Assembly (NCBI GenBank): GCA_946480785.1
Contig: CAMLLD010000045.1
Location: forward strand, 1-53,183
Reading direction: 5' to 3'
From: an uncultured Blastocatellia bacterium
Lineage (GTDB): Bacteria; Acidobacteriota; Blastocatellia; Pyrinomonadales; Pyrinomonadaceae
DNA length: 53,183 bases
The notes below the pieces were generated by a model. It was not told the DNA's origin and ran no database searches. It saw only the letters and a list, made by a program, of their open reading frames with translations. The position numbers were made by a program, and so were the translations under genes. Position 1 is the stretch's first letter. Each line of letters opens with the position of its first letter. Below, piece by piece: positions 7,964 to 16,716 of this stretch.

Positions 7964-9232
7964 ATGAACCAACCACTCTTCAACGCGCTTTTCGACAAAG
8001 ACGAACGCAAGCCGCTGACTGTCTCTGAGCTCACGAACTCGATTCGCATCTCGCTCGAGTCGCGCTTTCCTTCGGTGTGGGTTGAAGGCGAGATCTCGAA
8101 CTTCAAGGACCATTCATCAGGCCACTGGTACTTCACGCTCAAAGATCAGAACGCGCAACTGCGCGCGAAGTGCTTTCGCTCGACGAATGTGCGGATTCGT
8201 TTTCGTCCGGCGAATGGGCTGCACGTGCGTGCGCGCGGCAAGCTGTCGGTGTACGCGCCGCGCGGTGAGTATGAATTGGTTGTCGACGCGCTCGATCCAG
8301 TGGGCGCTGGTGCGTTGCAGGTTGCGTTCGAGCAGATGCGCGCGCGTTTGCAAGCGGAAGGTTTGTTCGCGCAGGAATTGAAGCGGCCGTTGCCTGTGTT
8401 TCCGCGTCGTGTAGGCGTCGTTACTTCGCCGACCGGCGCTGCGATTCGCGACATCCTCAACGTGATCTCGCGTCGCACGCGCACCGTGCACGTGCTGTTT
8501 TCGCCGGCGAAGGTGCAGGGCGACAGCGCGGGGCCGGATATCGCGCGCGCCATTCGCTTTATCAACCAGTATCATGAGCGCGCGCTGCAGGACGGACGCA
8601 CGGCGGATCTCGTAGATGTTTTGATCGTGGGCCGCGGTGGCGGTTCGACTGAAGATCTTTGGGCGTTCAATCAGGAAGAGGTTGCGCGCGCGATTCGTAA
8701 GTCGATCATTCCGGTGATCTCCGCGGTGGGCCATGAAACCGATTTCACGATCGCGGATTTCGTGGCTGACCTGCGTGCGCCGACGCCGTCTGCGGCGGCT
8801 GAGCTCGTTGCGAAACACGAAGACGAGCTTTGTTCGGCGTTGGACCAACTTGGGCGGCAGCTCACGCGCACCATGCGCTATCGTGTGGTCGAGCTGCGCA
8901 GCCGCGTGCAGAAGCAAGCGTTGTCGCCGGCGTTTGATGAAGTGAAGTCACGCTTGCGCAATGCGCGCCGGCGCTTTGATCTCGCGTCAACGTCCTGTAT
9001 CGACGCGACGGAAACTCGGCTGCAGGAAGCGCGCGAACGGCTCGGGCTTGCGGCGGCTTCGCTCGACGCGCTTTCGCCGCTGGCGGTGTTGCAGCGTGGG
9101 TACGCGATCGCGCAGGATGCGTCGGGGCGACCGTTGCGCGACGCCGCGACCGTCTCAGCCGGTGATGAAGTCACCGTTCGCCTTGCGAAAGGTAAACTCA
9201 ACACGCGCGTCGAGACACTTGACCAGACCTGA
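7964..9232 (+). CDS. xseA: Exodeoxyribonuclease VII large subunit
   Basis: 422 residues. It degrades single-stranded DNA together with XseB in the cytoplasm. The N-terminal OB-fold is clear (VSELTNSIRISLESRF, FPSVWVEGEISNFKDHSSGH, about 15-55). The catalytic core follows with SPTGAAIRDILNVI and VLIVGRGGGSTEDLWAFNQE, then the coiled-coil region and the C-terminal ALSPLAVLQRGYAI motif. The length is normal. It lies in a run VWFA - xseA - DUF2939-like - xseB - ispA on the plus strand. Between it and xseB sits an unrelated membrane-protein gene, which is unusual because the two subunits are normally adjacent. Confidence 0.97.
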   Translation: MNQPLFNALFDKDERKPLTVSELTNSIRISLESRFPSVWVEGEISNFKDHSSGHWYFTLKDQNAQLRAKCFRSTNVRIRFRPANGLHVRARGKLSVYAPRGEYELVVDALDPVGAGALQVAFEQMRARLQAEGLFAQELKRPLPVFPRRVGVVTSPTGAAIRDILNVISRRTRTVHVLFSPAKVQGDSAGPDIARAIRFINQYHERALQDGRTADLVDVLIVGRGGGSTEDLWAFNQEEVARAIRKSIIPVISAVGHETDFTIADFVADLRAPTPSAAAELVAKHEDELCSALDQLGRQLTRTMRYRVVELRSRVQKQALSPAFDEVKSRLRNARRRFDLASTSCIDATETRLQEARERLGLAAASLDALSPLAVLQRGYAIAQDASGRPLRDAATVSAGDEVTVRLAKGKLNTRVETLDQT

Positions 9233-9262
9233 TCCGTGTTTACTCGTGTAAATTTGTGGGCC
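9231..9262 (+). repeat. Dispersed ATCCGTG-type repeat, copy 1
   Basis: A run of GATCCGTGTTT-ACTCGTGTAA-ATTTGTGGGCC: three degenerate ATCCGTG cores spaced about 10 bases apart and ending in GTGGGCC. It fills the gap between xseA and the next gene and includes that gene's GTG start (9256-9258). It is related to copies at 11161, 15503, 20196/20235 and 25017, with a short partial copy at 29009. Confidence 0.65.
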
Positions 9263-9957
9263 GTATAGTCGTCAACATCGAACCCGGTAAGGCTTCAGCA
9301 GCGCGCGCACCGAAGCGTGGCCGCCGCTGGCTGAGAATACTTGGCGTGCTCGCGCTAGTCGTTGTTGCGTGCATCGTCGTCGTCGCGATCGCCGGCTTCT
9401 TCTCGTGGCGACGTTTTCAAGCGAGTCCGGAGTACTCGCTGGCGTTGCTTGTCGACGCAGCGCAGCGCAACGACCAGGAGCAACTCGCAAAGCTCATCGA
9501 CGATGATGCGATCGCGAAAAACATGATCGCCGGCGTCAACCAGAAAGCTGTCGAGCGTTACGGTGGCACGATCAACGCCACCACGCAGCAGCAGCTCGAC
9601 AAGCTGATGCCGCAGGTGAAACAGACGATCCATAACGAAGTCGCGAAGGAGATCGCCAGTTTTGCTGTGAAGTCCGAAGACAAGCCCTTTATCTTTCTAC
9701 TCCTCACGGTGCCTTCAATGGTGAAGATCACGACCGAAGGCGATACGGCAAAAGCGACCGCGTCGGTGAGCGATCGCAACTTCGACTTCACGCTGCATCG
9801 TGACGCGGATCGCTGGAAGCTTGTCGGCGTGAACGACGACGCGCTGGTCCAACGCGTCGCCGATAGCATAATGAAAGATCTGCCGCCCACCGGCGGCTTT
9901 GACGCGAACAGTCCGTTGTTCAAAAATCTCGGCAGGCCCAGGAAAAGAAACAGATGA
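9256..9957 (+). CDS. Membrane-anchored DUF2939-like protein
   Basis: 233 residues. A short basic N-terminus is followed by one TM helix (about 27-49), then a soluble alpha/beta region with [20 protein letters not shown] and a later part predicted to be external. The segment after the helix resembles DUF2939 (a conserved start YSLxxLxxAxxxxD and a small beta domain). The only usable start is the GTG at 9256, which lies inside a dispersed repeat and lacks a Shine-Dalgarno, so expression may depend on readthrough from xseA. Its stop overlaps the start of xseB by 4 bases (ATGA). The role is unknown. Confidence 0.8.
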   Translation: MGRIVVNIEPGKASAARAPKRGRRWLRILGVLALVVVACIVVVAIAGFFSWRRFQASPEYSLALLVDAAQRNDQEQLAKLIDDDAIAKNMIAGVNQKAVERYGGTINATTQQQLDKLMPQVKQTIHNEVAKEIASFAVKSEDKPFIFLLLTVPSMVKITTEGDTAKATASVSDRNFDFTLHRDADRWKLVGVNDDALVQRVADSIMKDLPPTGGFDANSPLFKNLGRPRKRNR

Positions 9958-10247
9958 CAAACGGCCCGGAACAGGCGCGCTCGTTTGAAGCTTCGCTCGA
10001 GGCGCTCGAACAAATCGTGCGGCAACTCGAAAGCGGCGACTTGCCGCTCGAAAAAAGTCTCGAACTTTTCGAGCAGGGAATCCGGCTTTCGCGCGAATGT
10101 CAGGAACGTCTGAGCCAGGCCGAACGCCGCATCGAGGTGCTGCTGCGCGACAATCAGGGACGAACCGTCGTTACGACTTACACCGCGCCTCAGAGTGATA
10201 ATCAGATCGGAGAAGAGGAGAACGCTCGTTCAAATAGCAAAGGATGA
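9954..10247 (+). CDS. xseB: Exodeoxyribonuclease VII small subunit
   Basis: 97 residues with the XseB core [33 protein letters not shown] followed by the conserved [15 protein letters not shown] helix; positions about 9-67 (the core is given in pieces of the family pattern). The tail is somewhat long and polar. It forms the regulatory part of ExoVII with XseA (7964-9232). The start overlaps the preceding DUF2939-like gene and the stop overlaps the start of ispA (10244-10247), so the three are probably translated in a coupled way. The xseB-ispA order is common in bacteria. Confidence 0.95.
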   Translation: MTNGPEQARSFEASLEALEQIVRQLESGDLPLEKSLELFEQGIRLSRECQERLSQAERRIEVLLRDNQGRTVVTTYTAPQSDNQIGEEENARSNSKG

Positions 10248-11158
10248 AAACTGAGGCGCTGGTCCAAAACACGCTCGAGCTCGACAGCCTGCTGGCTGCG
10301 AGTCGCGCGCTCGTAGAAGTTGAGCTAAACAAGTTGTTGCCGCCGTCGGGCGCGCTGCCGGAGAAAGTTCACCAGGCGATTCGCTGGAGCGTCTTTGCCG
10401 GCGGCAAACGTTTTCGGCCGGCGTTGCTGCTTGCTGTGGGACAGGCGTTCGGCGCGGAGGTCCAACAACTGATCCGCACCGCGTGTGCGTTTGAAATGAT
10501 TCACACGTACTCGTTGATTCACGACGATCTGCCGGCGATGGACGATGACGATCTGCGACGCGGACGTCCGACGTGTCACGTTCGCTTCGACGAAGCGACT
10601 GCGATTCTCGCGGGCGACGCGTTGCAGACGATCGCGTTTCAAACGATCGCTGATGACGACCGGCTCGATGCGACGACGCGCATTGCTTTGATCTCCGAAC
10701 TCGCGCGCGGCGCGGGAACGCCGGAAGGCATGGTCGCGGGACAAGCGCTCGACATGGAAGCCGAAGCGCGGCAGGTGAACGGCTCAGAACTCGAAGAGAT
10801 TCACCGGCTGAAGACGGGCGCGCTGATCGTCGGCGCAGCGCGTTGCGGCGCGATCATCGGCGCCGCAGATGAACACGAATTGAAAGCTATAACTGCCTAC
10901 GGTGCTCACCTCGGCTTGTTGTTTCAGATCACCGACGACTTGCTCGACGTAACCGCCACCGCCGCAGACCTCGGCAAGACTCCTGGCAAAGACGTACAAT
11001 CGCGCAAAGCGACATATCCCGCGTTGTATGGCATCGAGGAGTCGCGCGAGAAAGCTGTCAACGCTCACCGCGCCGCATGTGAATCACTCGAACAACTCGA
11101 TCGCCCGACCGAAGTGCTCCACCGCATCGTCGATTTCATCTTGCACCGCACCGGGTGA
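10244..11158 (+). CDS. ispA: Short-chain polyprenyl (farnesyl/geranylgeranyl) diphosphate synthase
   Basis: 304 residues. An all-alpha trans-prenyltransferase that condenses isopentenyl diphosphate with allylic diphosphates. The first aspartate motif is D94-D100 ([18 protein letters not shown], with the two-residue insertion typical of bacterial farnesyl synthases). The second is DDLLD at about 231-235 ([11 protein letters not shown]). FAGGKRFRP near residue 51 is the IPP-binding region. Product length cannot be fixed by eye: FPP or GGPP. A dxs gene, often the next gene, is absent; the following gene is convergent. Confidence 0.94.
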   Translation: MKTEALVQNTLELDSLLAASRALVEVELNKLLPPSGALPEKVHQAIRWSVFAGGKRFRPALLLAVGQAFGAEVQQLIRTACAFEMIHTYSLIHDDLPAMDDDDLRRGRPTCHVRFDEATAILAGDALQTIAFQTIADDDRLDATTRIALISELARGAGTPEGMVAGQALDMEAEARQVNGSELEEIHRLKTGALIVGAARCGAIIGAADEHELKAITAYGAHLGLLFQITDDLLDVTATAADLGKTPGKDVQSRKATYPALYGIEESREKAVNAHRAACESLEQLDRPTEVLHRIVDFILHRTG

Positions 11159-11160
11159 AA

Positions 11161-11190
11161 GATCCGTGTTCATCCGTGTAATCCGTGGCC
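11161..11190 (+). repeat. Dispersed ATCCGTG-type repeat, copy 2
   Basis: The cleanest copy: GATCCGTGTTC-ATCCGTGTA-ATCCGTGGCC. It occupies essentially the whole gap between the stops of the convergent genes ispA (ends 11158) and the ABC permease (stop at 11191). There is no separate hairpin terminator here. Confidence 0.75.
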
Positions 11191-13542
11191 TCACTCGTAC
11201 GCCAGCGCCTCCCGCACGGTCGCACGCGACGCTCGCCACGCAGGCACAAAACTCGCCACCGCACTCAACGCCACCGAAACAACGAGCCAAATAACCAATC
11301 CTCGCGCTTCAAACGTGAAATCCAATCCACTCTGAAACATCGCCCCGACCAGTCCGTCACCGACTAGCTTGCTCACCGGCCACGCAAGCAGCGCCGCGAG
11401 GATCCAACTCAACACGCCAATCACAATTCCCTCAGCGACGACCATCACCCACACCATTCGCGGCGTGGCGCCAATCGCCCGCAGCAGCCCCATCTCGCGC
11501 CGCCGCTCAAGCACGTTGAGACTCATCGTAGTCATCAAACCCAAGCCGCCAACGCCGCCGATGATCGTCGACGTCAGGATCAGAAACACGTAGATCATCA
11601 ACATGTGCTGATCGAAGCCGTAGCGACTCTCGGCCTTGCTGCTACTACTGCGCGCCCGCATTCCGTTTTGCTCGAGCCGGTGCTCGATGTCCGCTTTCAC
11701 GGCCGCAATCGAGTCTTCGTCCGTGTGGTCCAACGCAAACCGCAAACTGTTAACGACGCGCGGAGCTTGAATCGCATTCAACCGCACGTAACCGATCGCC
11801 GGCGAGAACTCCTCACGCGCCACACCGAGCACGTGAAACTCGTGTTCGACTCCGTCGACCCGCACGTTCACCGTCTGCCCGACACGCATCTGCGGAAACC
11901 TGCCGGCGAGTTCGTTGTTAACCACGAGCGCATCGCTGTCGCTCGGCAATAGATTGCGGCCCGCGAGGATCTGCGGCTCGAGTAACTGACTATCAGCGGG
12001 CAATCCGATCACCGTAAAACTGTCGCCGCCAAGCACAGCTTCCGCCGCGAGCCACGCTTCGGCACGTCTCACGCCCGGCGTGTTAGCAATAGAACGCAGT
12101 ACTTGCTCCTCGTCGTACTCTTCGCGCAGCGGCACACTGAGATCAAACTTCTTCGTCGCAAACAAACGATCGAGCGTATTCATCATCGACGCGCGCACGT
12201 TCAGCGCCGACATGAAGAACAGTCCGCCCGCTGCGAGCGTCACGACCGTCAACACCAACCGCACCCGTCGTCGAAAACTATTTCGCAGCGCGAGCAACAA
12301 CGGTCGAAGCGAACCGCCAACTCGCGCCAACAGACGATCCAAACGAGTGGTGCCGAAGCTCGTCTGCGTCGTGCCGAAATCGCCTACGGCCACGCGCACC
12401 GGAACGCTCGAACCTCTCCACACCGGATACGCCGCGGCCACGAGCGGCGCCGCGACGCCAACGATCACAACGAGCAGGTATACCCACAGCGGCACAGCAA
12501 AACTGTTGATGTCGAAATTCAGAAACACGGCCATGTAGCGGCACAACGCGCGGCTGCCGAGCACGCCCAACGGCAGCGACACGATCACCGCCGCGAGCCC
12601 GAGAAACAGCGCCTGGCTGAAATAGATGCGCGCGATCTGCCGGCGCGTGCCGCCAATCGCTTTCATCACGCCGATCTGCCGCACCTGTGACGCCATCAGC
12701 GCCGTTAGCAGATTGATGACGAGAATTCCGCTCAACACGAGGACGAATAGACCAAAGCTCGACATCGCCAGCAGCAACACGCCCATGATTACCGAGTGCG
12801 GATGCTTGCCGGGCGCGGGCACGTCCACGCGCGACACATCGTGGCCGCGCGCTTCGATCAGCGACTTCACCTCGCCCGCGACTTTGCGAATGTGGTTTTC
12901 GTCAAACCTGTTTTCGGCCACGAGGATGTTGAGCCGATCGAGATACGGCTTCTCGCCGAGTTGGGCCAGCGTGGCGAGATTGATGTAGCCGTAGACGATG
13001 TTCTCCATGCGCGCCTGCGCCTGGCCCACGTCGTGAACGCTGCCGCTGACGACGAGCGGCTGCTCGACACCGTTTGCCGTTTGGACGATCACCGTACCGC
13101 CGATCTTTGCACCCGCGACTTGAAACGCGTCGCGTTCGATCAGGATCTCACCGGTCGCGGGGGGCCACGCGCCGTGTTCGGGCGTGAGCTTGCTGACGCG
13201 AATGTTGCCGTAGTCCTTCACGACAAACAGCACCAGGTTGCGCCAGCGCATCGGTCCCGACTTAATCTGGCCGCTCACGACGCGTCGTGGCTCGGCGTCG
13301 CTGACTTCGCGGTCCTTCAAGATCTCCGCGATGAGTGCGTCGTCGATCGCATCGACGCGCAGAATTGCGGAAGCAGGATTGGTGTCGAGATAACCGCGGT
13401 CGAGCTCGCGCGTGAGTATCGCGTACGACGACATCACCGCCGCAAACGCCGAGATGCCGAGCGCGATCGCGAGCACGACGAGCAGCGTGCGCGCGCGTTC
13501 GTGCCAGAAATCGCGAACAGCTTTGCGCCAGGGCGTTGTCAT
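11191..13542 (-). CDS. ABC exporter permease, FtsX/MacB family with two FtsX domains
   Basis: 783 residues. An N-terminal TM helix (LLVVLAIALGISAFAAV, about 20-36) is followed by a large MacB-type periplasmic domain. A first FtsX block of three helices (from about 255; QIGVMKAIGGTRRQIARIYF) and a second periplasmic domain follow, then a C-terminal FtsX block (REMGLLRAIGATPRMVWVMV). This double layout is typical of LolCE/MacB-like or lipoprotein-release type exporters. The ATPase gene overlaps it by 4 bases upstream. Substrate unknown; neither a membrane-fusion protein nor an outer-membrane channel is adjacent. Confidence 0.92.
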   Translation of the reverse strand: MTTPWRKAVRDFWHERARTLLVVLAIALGISAFAAVMSSYAILTRELDRGYLDTNPASAILRVDAIDDALIAEILKDREVSDAEPRRVVSGQIKSGPMRWRNLVLFVVKDYGNIRVSKLTPEHGAWPPATGEILIERDAFQVAGAKIGGTVIVQTANGVEQPLVVSGSVHDVGQAQARMENIVYGYINLATLAQLGEKPYLDRLNILVAENRFDENHIRKVAGEVKSLIEARGHDVSRVDVPAPGKHPHSVIMGVLLLAMSSFGLFVLVLSGILVINLLTALMASQVRQIGVMKAIGGTRRQIARIYFSQALFLGLAAVIVSLPLGVLGSRALCRYMAVFLNFDINSFAVPLWVYLLVVIVGVAAPLVAAAYPVWRGSSVPVRVAVGDFGTTQTSFGTTRLDRLLARVGGSLRPLLLALRNSFRRRVRLVLTVVTLAAGGLFFMSALNVRASMMNTLDRLFATKKFDLSVPLREEYDEEQVLRSIANTPGVRRAEAWLAAEAVLGGDSFTVIGLPADSQLLEPQILAGRNLLPSDSDALVVNNELAGRFPQMRVGQTVNVRVDGVEHEFHVLGVAREEFSPAIGYVRLNAIQAPRVVNSLRFALDHTDEDSIAAVKADIEHRLEQNGMRARSSSSKAESRYGFDQHMLMIYVFLILTSTIIGGVGGLGLMTTMSLNVLERRREMGLLRAIGATPRMVWVMVVAEGIVIGVLSWILAALLAWPVSKLVGDGLVGAMFQSGLDFTFEARGLVIWLVVSVALSAVASFVPAWRASRATVREALAYE

Positions 13543-14216
13543 TCGCGTGCGTCCGTGGTGATCACGCCGTCGGCGATTTGCAGTTTTCGATCGCTCACGC
13601 GAACGATGTCCGGTTCGTGGGTGGCAATGACGACGGTTGTGCCCTGGTTCGCTAACTCGCGAAACAGATCGAGTATTCCGCGCGCGGTGATCGAATCCAG
13701 ATTGCCGGTCGGTTCATCGGCGATGACGAGCGGTGGATTGTTTGCGAGCGCGCGGGCGATCGCGACACGCTGCTGCTCGCCGCCGGAAAGCGTGCTCGGC
13801 AGTTTGTCGGCTTGTGGGCCAACACCGACGCGCTCGAGCAACGCGAGCGCGCGCCGGCGGCGCTCGCGCGCGGGAAACGTTTTGCAAAAATCCATCGGCA
13901 GCATTACGTTCTCGATCGCGGTGAGCGTCGGCAGCAGTTGGAAGAATTGAAAGACGAAGCCGACGTTGCGGCCGCGCCACGCGGCGAGTTTGTTTTCCGG
14001 CAGCGTGTCGATCGTCGTGTTAGCAACCGTGACGCTGCCGGACGAAGGACGATCGATGCCCGCGATCATGTTCAGCAGCGTCGACTTTCCACTGCCCGAC
14101 TTGCCGACGACGCCGACAAACTCGCCCGCGCTGATGTCGACGTCGACGTCGCGCAACGCGGCAAACGCGCCTGCGGGCGTTTCGTATTTCTTACTGACCT
14201 GGTGTAGAGAGATCAT
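13539..14216 (-). CDS. ABC exporter ATP-binding protein, LolD/MacB-like
   Basis: 225 residues from the ATG at 14216 (MISLHQVSKKY). The frame extends further upstream, but that part has no family similarity and would run into the divergent regulator gene. Walker A GKSGSGKST, signature LSGGEQQRVAIARAL, Walker B VIADEPTGNLD and the switch region ATHEPDIV are all present. This is the LolD/MacB/FtsE group that works with FtsX-fold permeases. Its stop overlaps the start of the 783-residue permease, and a TetR regulator is divergent, which suggests a regulated exporter. Confidence 0.95.
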   Translation of the reverse strand: MISLHQVSKKYETPAGAFAALRDVDVDISAGEFVGVVGKSGSGKSTLLNMIAGIDRPSSGSVTVANTTIDTLPENKLAAWRGRNVGFVFQFFQLLPTLTAIENVMLPMDFCKTFPARERRRRALALLERVGVGPQADKLPSTLSGGEQQRVAIARALANNPPLVIADEPTGNLDSITARGILDLFRELANQGTTVVIATHEPDIVRVSDRKLQIADGVITTDARE

Positions 14217-14234
14217 AGGGTGCGCTACTCTATG
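14214..14234. promoter_or_regulatory. Possible operator (CATAG-N11-CTATG) between exporter and regulator
   Basis: A short inverted repeat with 5-base arms (14214-14218 and 14230-14234) overlaps the start codon of the ABC ATPase and lies about 70 bases before the TetR-family gene. Such a site would fit autoregulation by the divergent repressor, but the arms are short and chance is possible. Confidence 0.2.
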
Positions 14235-14301
14235 GGCCGTTCGCGAGACTGTCCAGCGCCGCAAACGCCAAACCGCGCGTAACTGAACAAAGAGGTATTC
14301 A

Positions 14302-14892
14302 ATGTCCGAAAACGATCGTCTGCATCTTGTCGCGTCGGGAAAAAAGACCGATGCTCGCGTGCGGCGAACGCGCGATGCGCTCGGCGACGCGCTCGTGGCG
14401 TTGATGCAGGAAAAGCCGTTCGAAACGATCACGGTGCAGGACGTGTTGGACCGCGCGAAGGTGGGGCGCTCGACTTTTTATTCGCACTACAGCGACAAGG
14501 ACGATTTGTTGATGAGCGACGCGGAAGAGTTTTTCGAGTCGGTCTCGATGTTGCTTTCGCTGAAGGGCGACAAGTCGGAGCGCGTGTTTCCAGTGCAGGA
14601 ATTTTTCAGTCACATCATCGAGGCGAAACAGTTTGTCGATGCGTTGGTGTCATCAGGGAAGTTTAAAGACAACTTGGAGCTGGCGCGCGGACAGTTTGCA
14701 CGCGGGATCGAGCGGCGGCTTGCGGAGTTGCCGCGCGCGCAAAGCATTTCGGCTCACGAGCGGCCGGCGATCGCGTTTGCACACGCGGGGGCTTTGTTGT
14801 CGTTGCTCGAGTGGTGGATCGATCGCGGTATGAAGCCGTCGCCCGCGGAAATGGACCAGCTATTCCACCGGTTGGTGTGGCAGGGCGTATAA
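14302..14892 (+). CDS. TetR/AcrR-family transcriptional regulator
   Basis: 196 residues. The N-terminal helix-turn-helix is typical (ALGDALVALMQEKPFETITV, then VLDRAKVGRSTFYSHYSDKDDLL, about residues 25-70). The C-terminal ligand domain is divergent. AAAGAGG lies about 7 bases before the ATG. The gene is divergent from the ABC exporter pair, so it probably represses that operon in response to an unknown compound. Its 3' end overlaps the convergent GNAT gene by 33 bases. Confidence 0.93.
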   Translation: MSENDRLHLVASGKKTDARVRRTRDALGDALVALMQEKPFETITVQDVLDRAKVGRSTFYSHYSDKDDLLMSDAEEFFESVSMLLSLKGDKSERVFPVQEFFSHIIEAKQFVDALVSSGKFKDNLELARGQFARGIERRLAELPRAQSISAHERPAIAFAHAGALLSLLEWWIDRGMKPSPAEMDQLFHRLVWQGV

Positions 14893-15363
14893 CTTAACGT
14901 CGCCTTTCATCTGCTCGAAGTTGAAGCCGAGCTTTTCCAGTAATCTGATCGATGCTTCGTTGTCGGGGTTGACGATCGCGAGAATGCGATCGAGTTGTAA
15001 TCGTTCGCGGGCGTCTTTCAAAACGGCGGCTGCGGCTTCGTAGGCGAATCCTTTGTTCCAGAAGTCAGGCAGGAAAGCGAAACCGATGTCGGGGTGCGAG
15101 AGTTCTTCGCGTTTGAGCAGGCCGCACATGCCGATTGGCGTGTGTGCTTCTTTGAGTTCGACCTGGTAGAGACCGAAGTTGTGTTGCGCGTAGGTCGCGA
15201 CTGGTCCATTGAGGATGTATTGTCGTGCGTCGTCGAGCGTGCGTACTTTTTTGTCGCCGATGTAGCGCAGGAATGATGGCTCGTTTAGTAGCGCGAGAAT
15301 GAATGGGGCGTCGTCGGGGTTGAAGTGGCGCAAAATCAGGCGTTCGGTTTGGAGAACTGTCAT
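14860..15363 (-). CDS. GNAT-family N-acetyltransferase (RimJ/RimL-like)
   Basis: 167 residues with the RimJ/RimL type start TERLILRHFNPDDAPFIL. The middle strand GMCGLLKREELSHPDIGFAF is followed by the acetyl-CoA region FWNKGFAYEAAAAVL, where a degenerate Q/RxxGxG/A is seen as NKGFAYEA, and the closing NEASIRLLEKLGFNFE. It probably transfers acetyl from acetyl-CoA to an amine of a protein or small molecule; the substrate cannot be deduced. Its 3' end overlaps the end of the TetR gene by 33 bases, tail to tail. Confidence 0.92.
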   Translation of the reverse strand: MTVLQTERLILRHFNPDDAPFILALLNEPSFLRYIGDKKVRTLDDARQYILNGPVATYAQHNFGLYQVELKEAHTPIGMCGLLKREELSHPDIGFAFLPDFWNKGFAYEAAAAVLKDARERLQLDRILAIVNPDNEASIRLLEKLGFNFEQMKGDVKLYALPHQPVE

Positions 15364-15366
15364 AGA

Positions 15367-16665
15367 ATGCTGAGTATGTCAGAAAAGACTTTGCTGTGTC
15401 TTGCGCTGATTATTTCTTTGAGACTGACGGCCTTCGGATCAACGGACGTGTTGCACTACTCGGCAACACTCGAACCCGACATCGCAAGTAAATCGTTGAA
15501 AGGATCTGTGTTAATCCGTGTTCGTACGGACTCGCGCGAGGTCGTGTTTGACTGCGGTGACTTGATCGTTGACTCGGTTACGGAGAATGGAAAGCCGCTG
15601 GTGTTTGCGGTGAACGACCACAAGTTGAAGGTTTCGCTAGCGGGAGGCCAAAGGGGAAGGAAATCTAAAACCGATTTTCAGATCCAATATCACGGTACGC
15701 CTCGTCGCGGCATTCGTTTTTACCCGGATCGAAATCAGGTCTACACAATCTTCTCCACCAGCCAGTGGATGGTCTGCAATGACGATCCTGCCGACAAAGC
15801 GACCTTTACGCTGAAGCTGGTGCTGCCCTCAAGCTTAACTGCCGTAGGAAACGGCGAACTCATTTCCCAACACGAACAACAAAACGGCAAACGCATTTAC
15901 GAGTGGCGTCAACGTTCCCCAATCCCGACTTACATCTTCGGTTTTGCCGCTGGTCCTTTCAAGGTCGTTAAAGAGAAACACAACAACGTTACGCTGCAAT
16001 ACCTCGCCACGAATCACTCCGAACCCGACGTGCGCCGAATCTTCGGCGCCACGCCTGACATGCTCGACTTCTTCGAAGCTCACGCCGGCGTGAAGTACGC
16101 CGATAAAACTTACACCCAAGTGCTCGCCGCGGGCGGCGTCGAACAGGAGATGAGCAGCTTCACGGCTTTGAAAGAGTCGTACGGAAAAGATGTGCTCGCC
16201 AACGAACAGGATCTTTGGCTCGCCGCGCACGAGTTTGCGCATCAGTGGTGGGGAAACATGGTGACCTGCCGCGACTGGAACCACTTCTGGCTGAACGAGG
16301 GCGTCGCGACCTTCATGGCCGCTGCGTACCTGGAACATCGCTTCGGCCGCGCGGTTTACCTGCGTGAGATCGAAACTTATCGCGCGAATTACGAAAAGGT
16401 GCGCTCCGCGGGCAAGGACAAACCGCTCGTCTTTCCTGACTGGCTACATCCGACGTCAGAAGATCGCACGCTCGTTTACGACAAGGGAGCTTACGTGCTG
16501 CATCTGTTGCGCGAAGAGATGGGTGAAGCGGCGTTCTGGCGTGGCTTGCAGATCTTTACGCAGCGTCACTTCGGAAAGTCAGTCGTCACGAGCGATTTCA
16601 TCGCCGCGATGGAAGAAGCAAACGGAAAAAGCTTGCACGAGTTCTTCGCGAAGTGGGTTATTTGA
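15367..16665 (+). CDS. Secreted M1-family aminopeptidase, short form
   Basis: 432 residues from the ATG at 15367; a second ATG at 15376 is equally possible. A signal peptide follows (TLLCLALIISLRLTAFGS). The beta-sandwich domain and the zinc metalloprotease domain are complete: GGVEQEMSS in place of GxMEN, then HEFAHQWWGN (H288, E289, H292), and the third zinc ligand E311 in WLNEGVATFM. That is the HExxH-18-E of M1 peptidases. The C-terminal helical domain of full-length family members is missing, so this is a compact periplasmic peptidase. A dispersed-repeat-like sequence lies within its coding region at 15503-15529. Confidence 0.92.
   Translation: MLSMSEKTLLCLALIISLRLTAFGSTDVLHYSATLEPDIASKSLKGSVLIRVRTDSREVVFDCGDLIVDSVTENGKPLVFAVNDHKLKVSLAGGQRGRKSKTDFQIQYHGTPRRGIRFYPDRNQVYTIFSTSQWMVCNDDPADKATFTLKLVLPSSLTAVGNGELISQHEQQNGKRIYEWRQRSPIPTYIFGFAAGPFKVVKEKHNNVTLQYLATNHSEPDVRRIFGATPDMLDFFEAHAGVKYADKTYTQVLAAGGVEQEMSSFTALKESYGKDVLANEQDLWLAAHEFAHQWWGNMVTCRDWNHFWLNEGVATFMAAAYLEHRFGRAVYLREIETYRANYEKVRSAGKDKPLVFPDWLHPTSEDRTLVYDKGAYVLHLLREEMGEAAFWRGLQIFTQRHFGKSVVTSDFIAAMEEANGKSLHEFFAKWVI
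15503..15529 (+). repeat. Dispersed ATCCGTG-type repeat, copy inside the M1 peptidase gene
   Basis: GATCTGTGTTA-ATCCGTGTTCGTACGG resembles the repeat unit of copies 1 and 2. It encodes GSVLIRVRT in the first beta-sheet domain of the peptidase. A beta strand of similar sequence is normal there, so the match may be chance or an exapted repeat. Confidence 0.4.
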
Positions 16666-16716
16666 TCGCTTCGGACTCGCGGTTATTCGATCGTTTGAGA
16701 CGCGGTTATTTGATCG
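16656..16716. repeat. Three copies of GGTTATTYGATCG at a convergent gene junction
   Basis: The 13-base unit occurs at 16656-16668, 16681-16693 and 16704-16716, spaced 25 and 23 bases. The first copy contains the stop codon of the M1 peptidase and the last contains the stop of the convergent VWA gene. Copies 1 and 3 are identical and copy 2 has one change. Confidence 0.75.

Noticed and set aside
6429..7976. 515-codon open frame antisense to the VWFA gene
   Set aside because: Its protein is rich in Arg/His and lacks family motifs; the sense frame has a signal peptide and MIDAS. The frame is a by-product of GC-biased codons.
12796..13950. 384-codon plus-strand frame across the ABC permease and ATPase
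   Set aside because: It spans the overlap of two well-supported minus-strand genes and has no family features.
14217..14432. N-terminal extension of the ABC ATPase
   Set aside because: 72 codons without similarity that would run into the divergent TetR gene; MISLHQVSKKY is the usual beginning.
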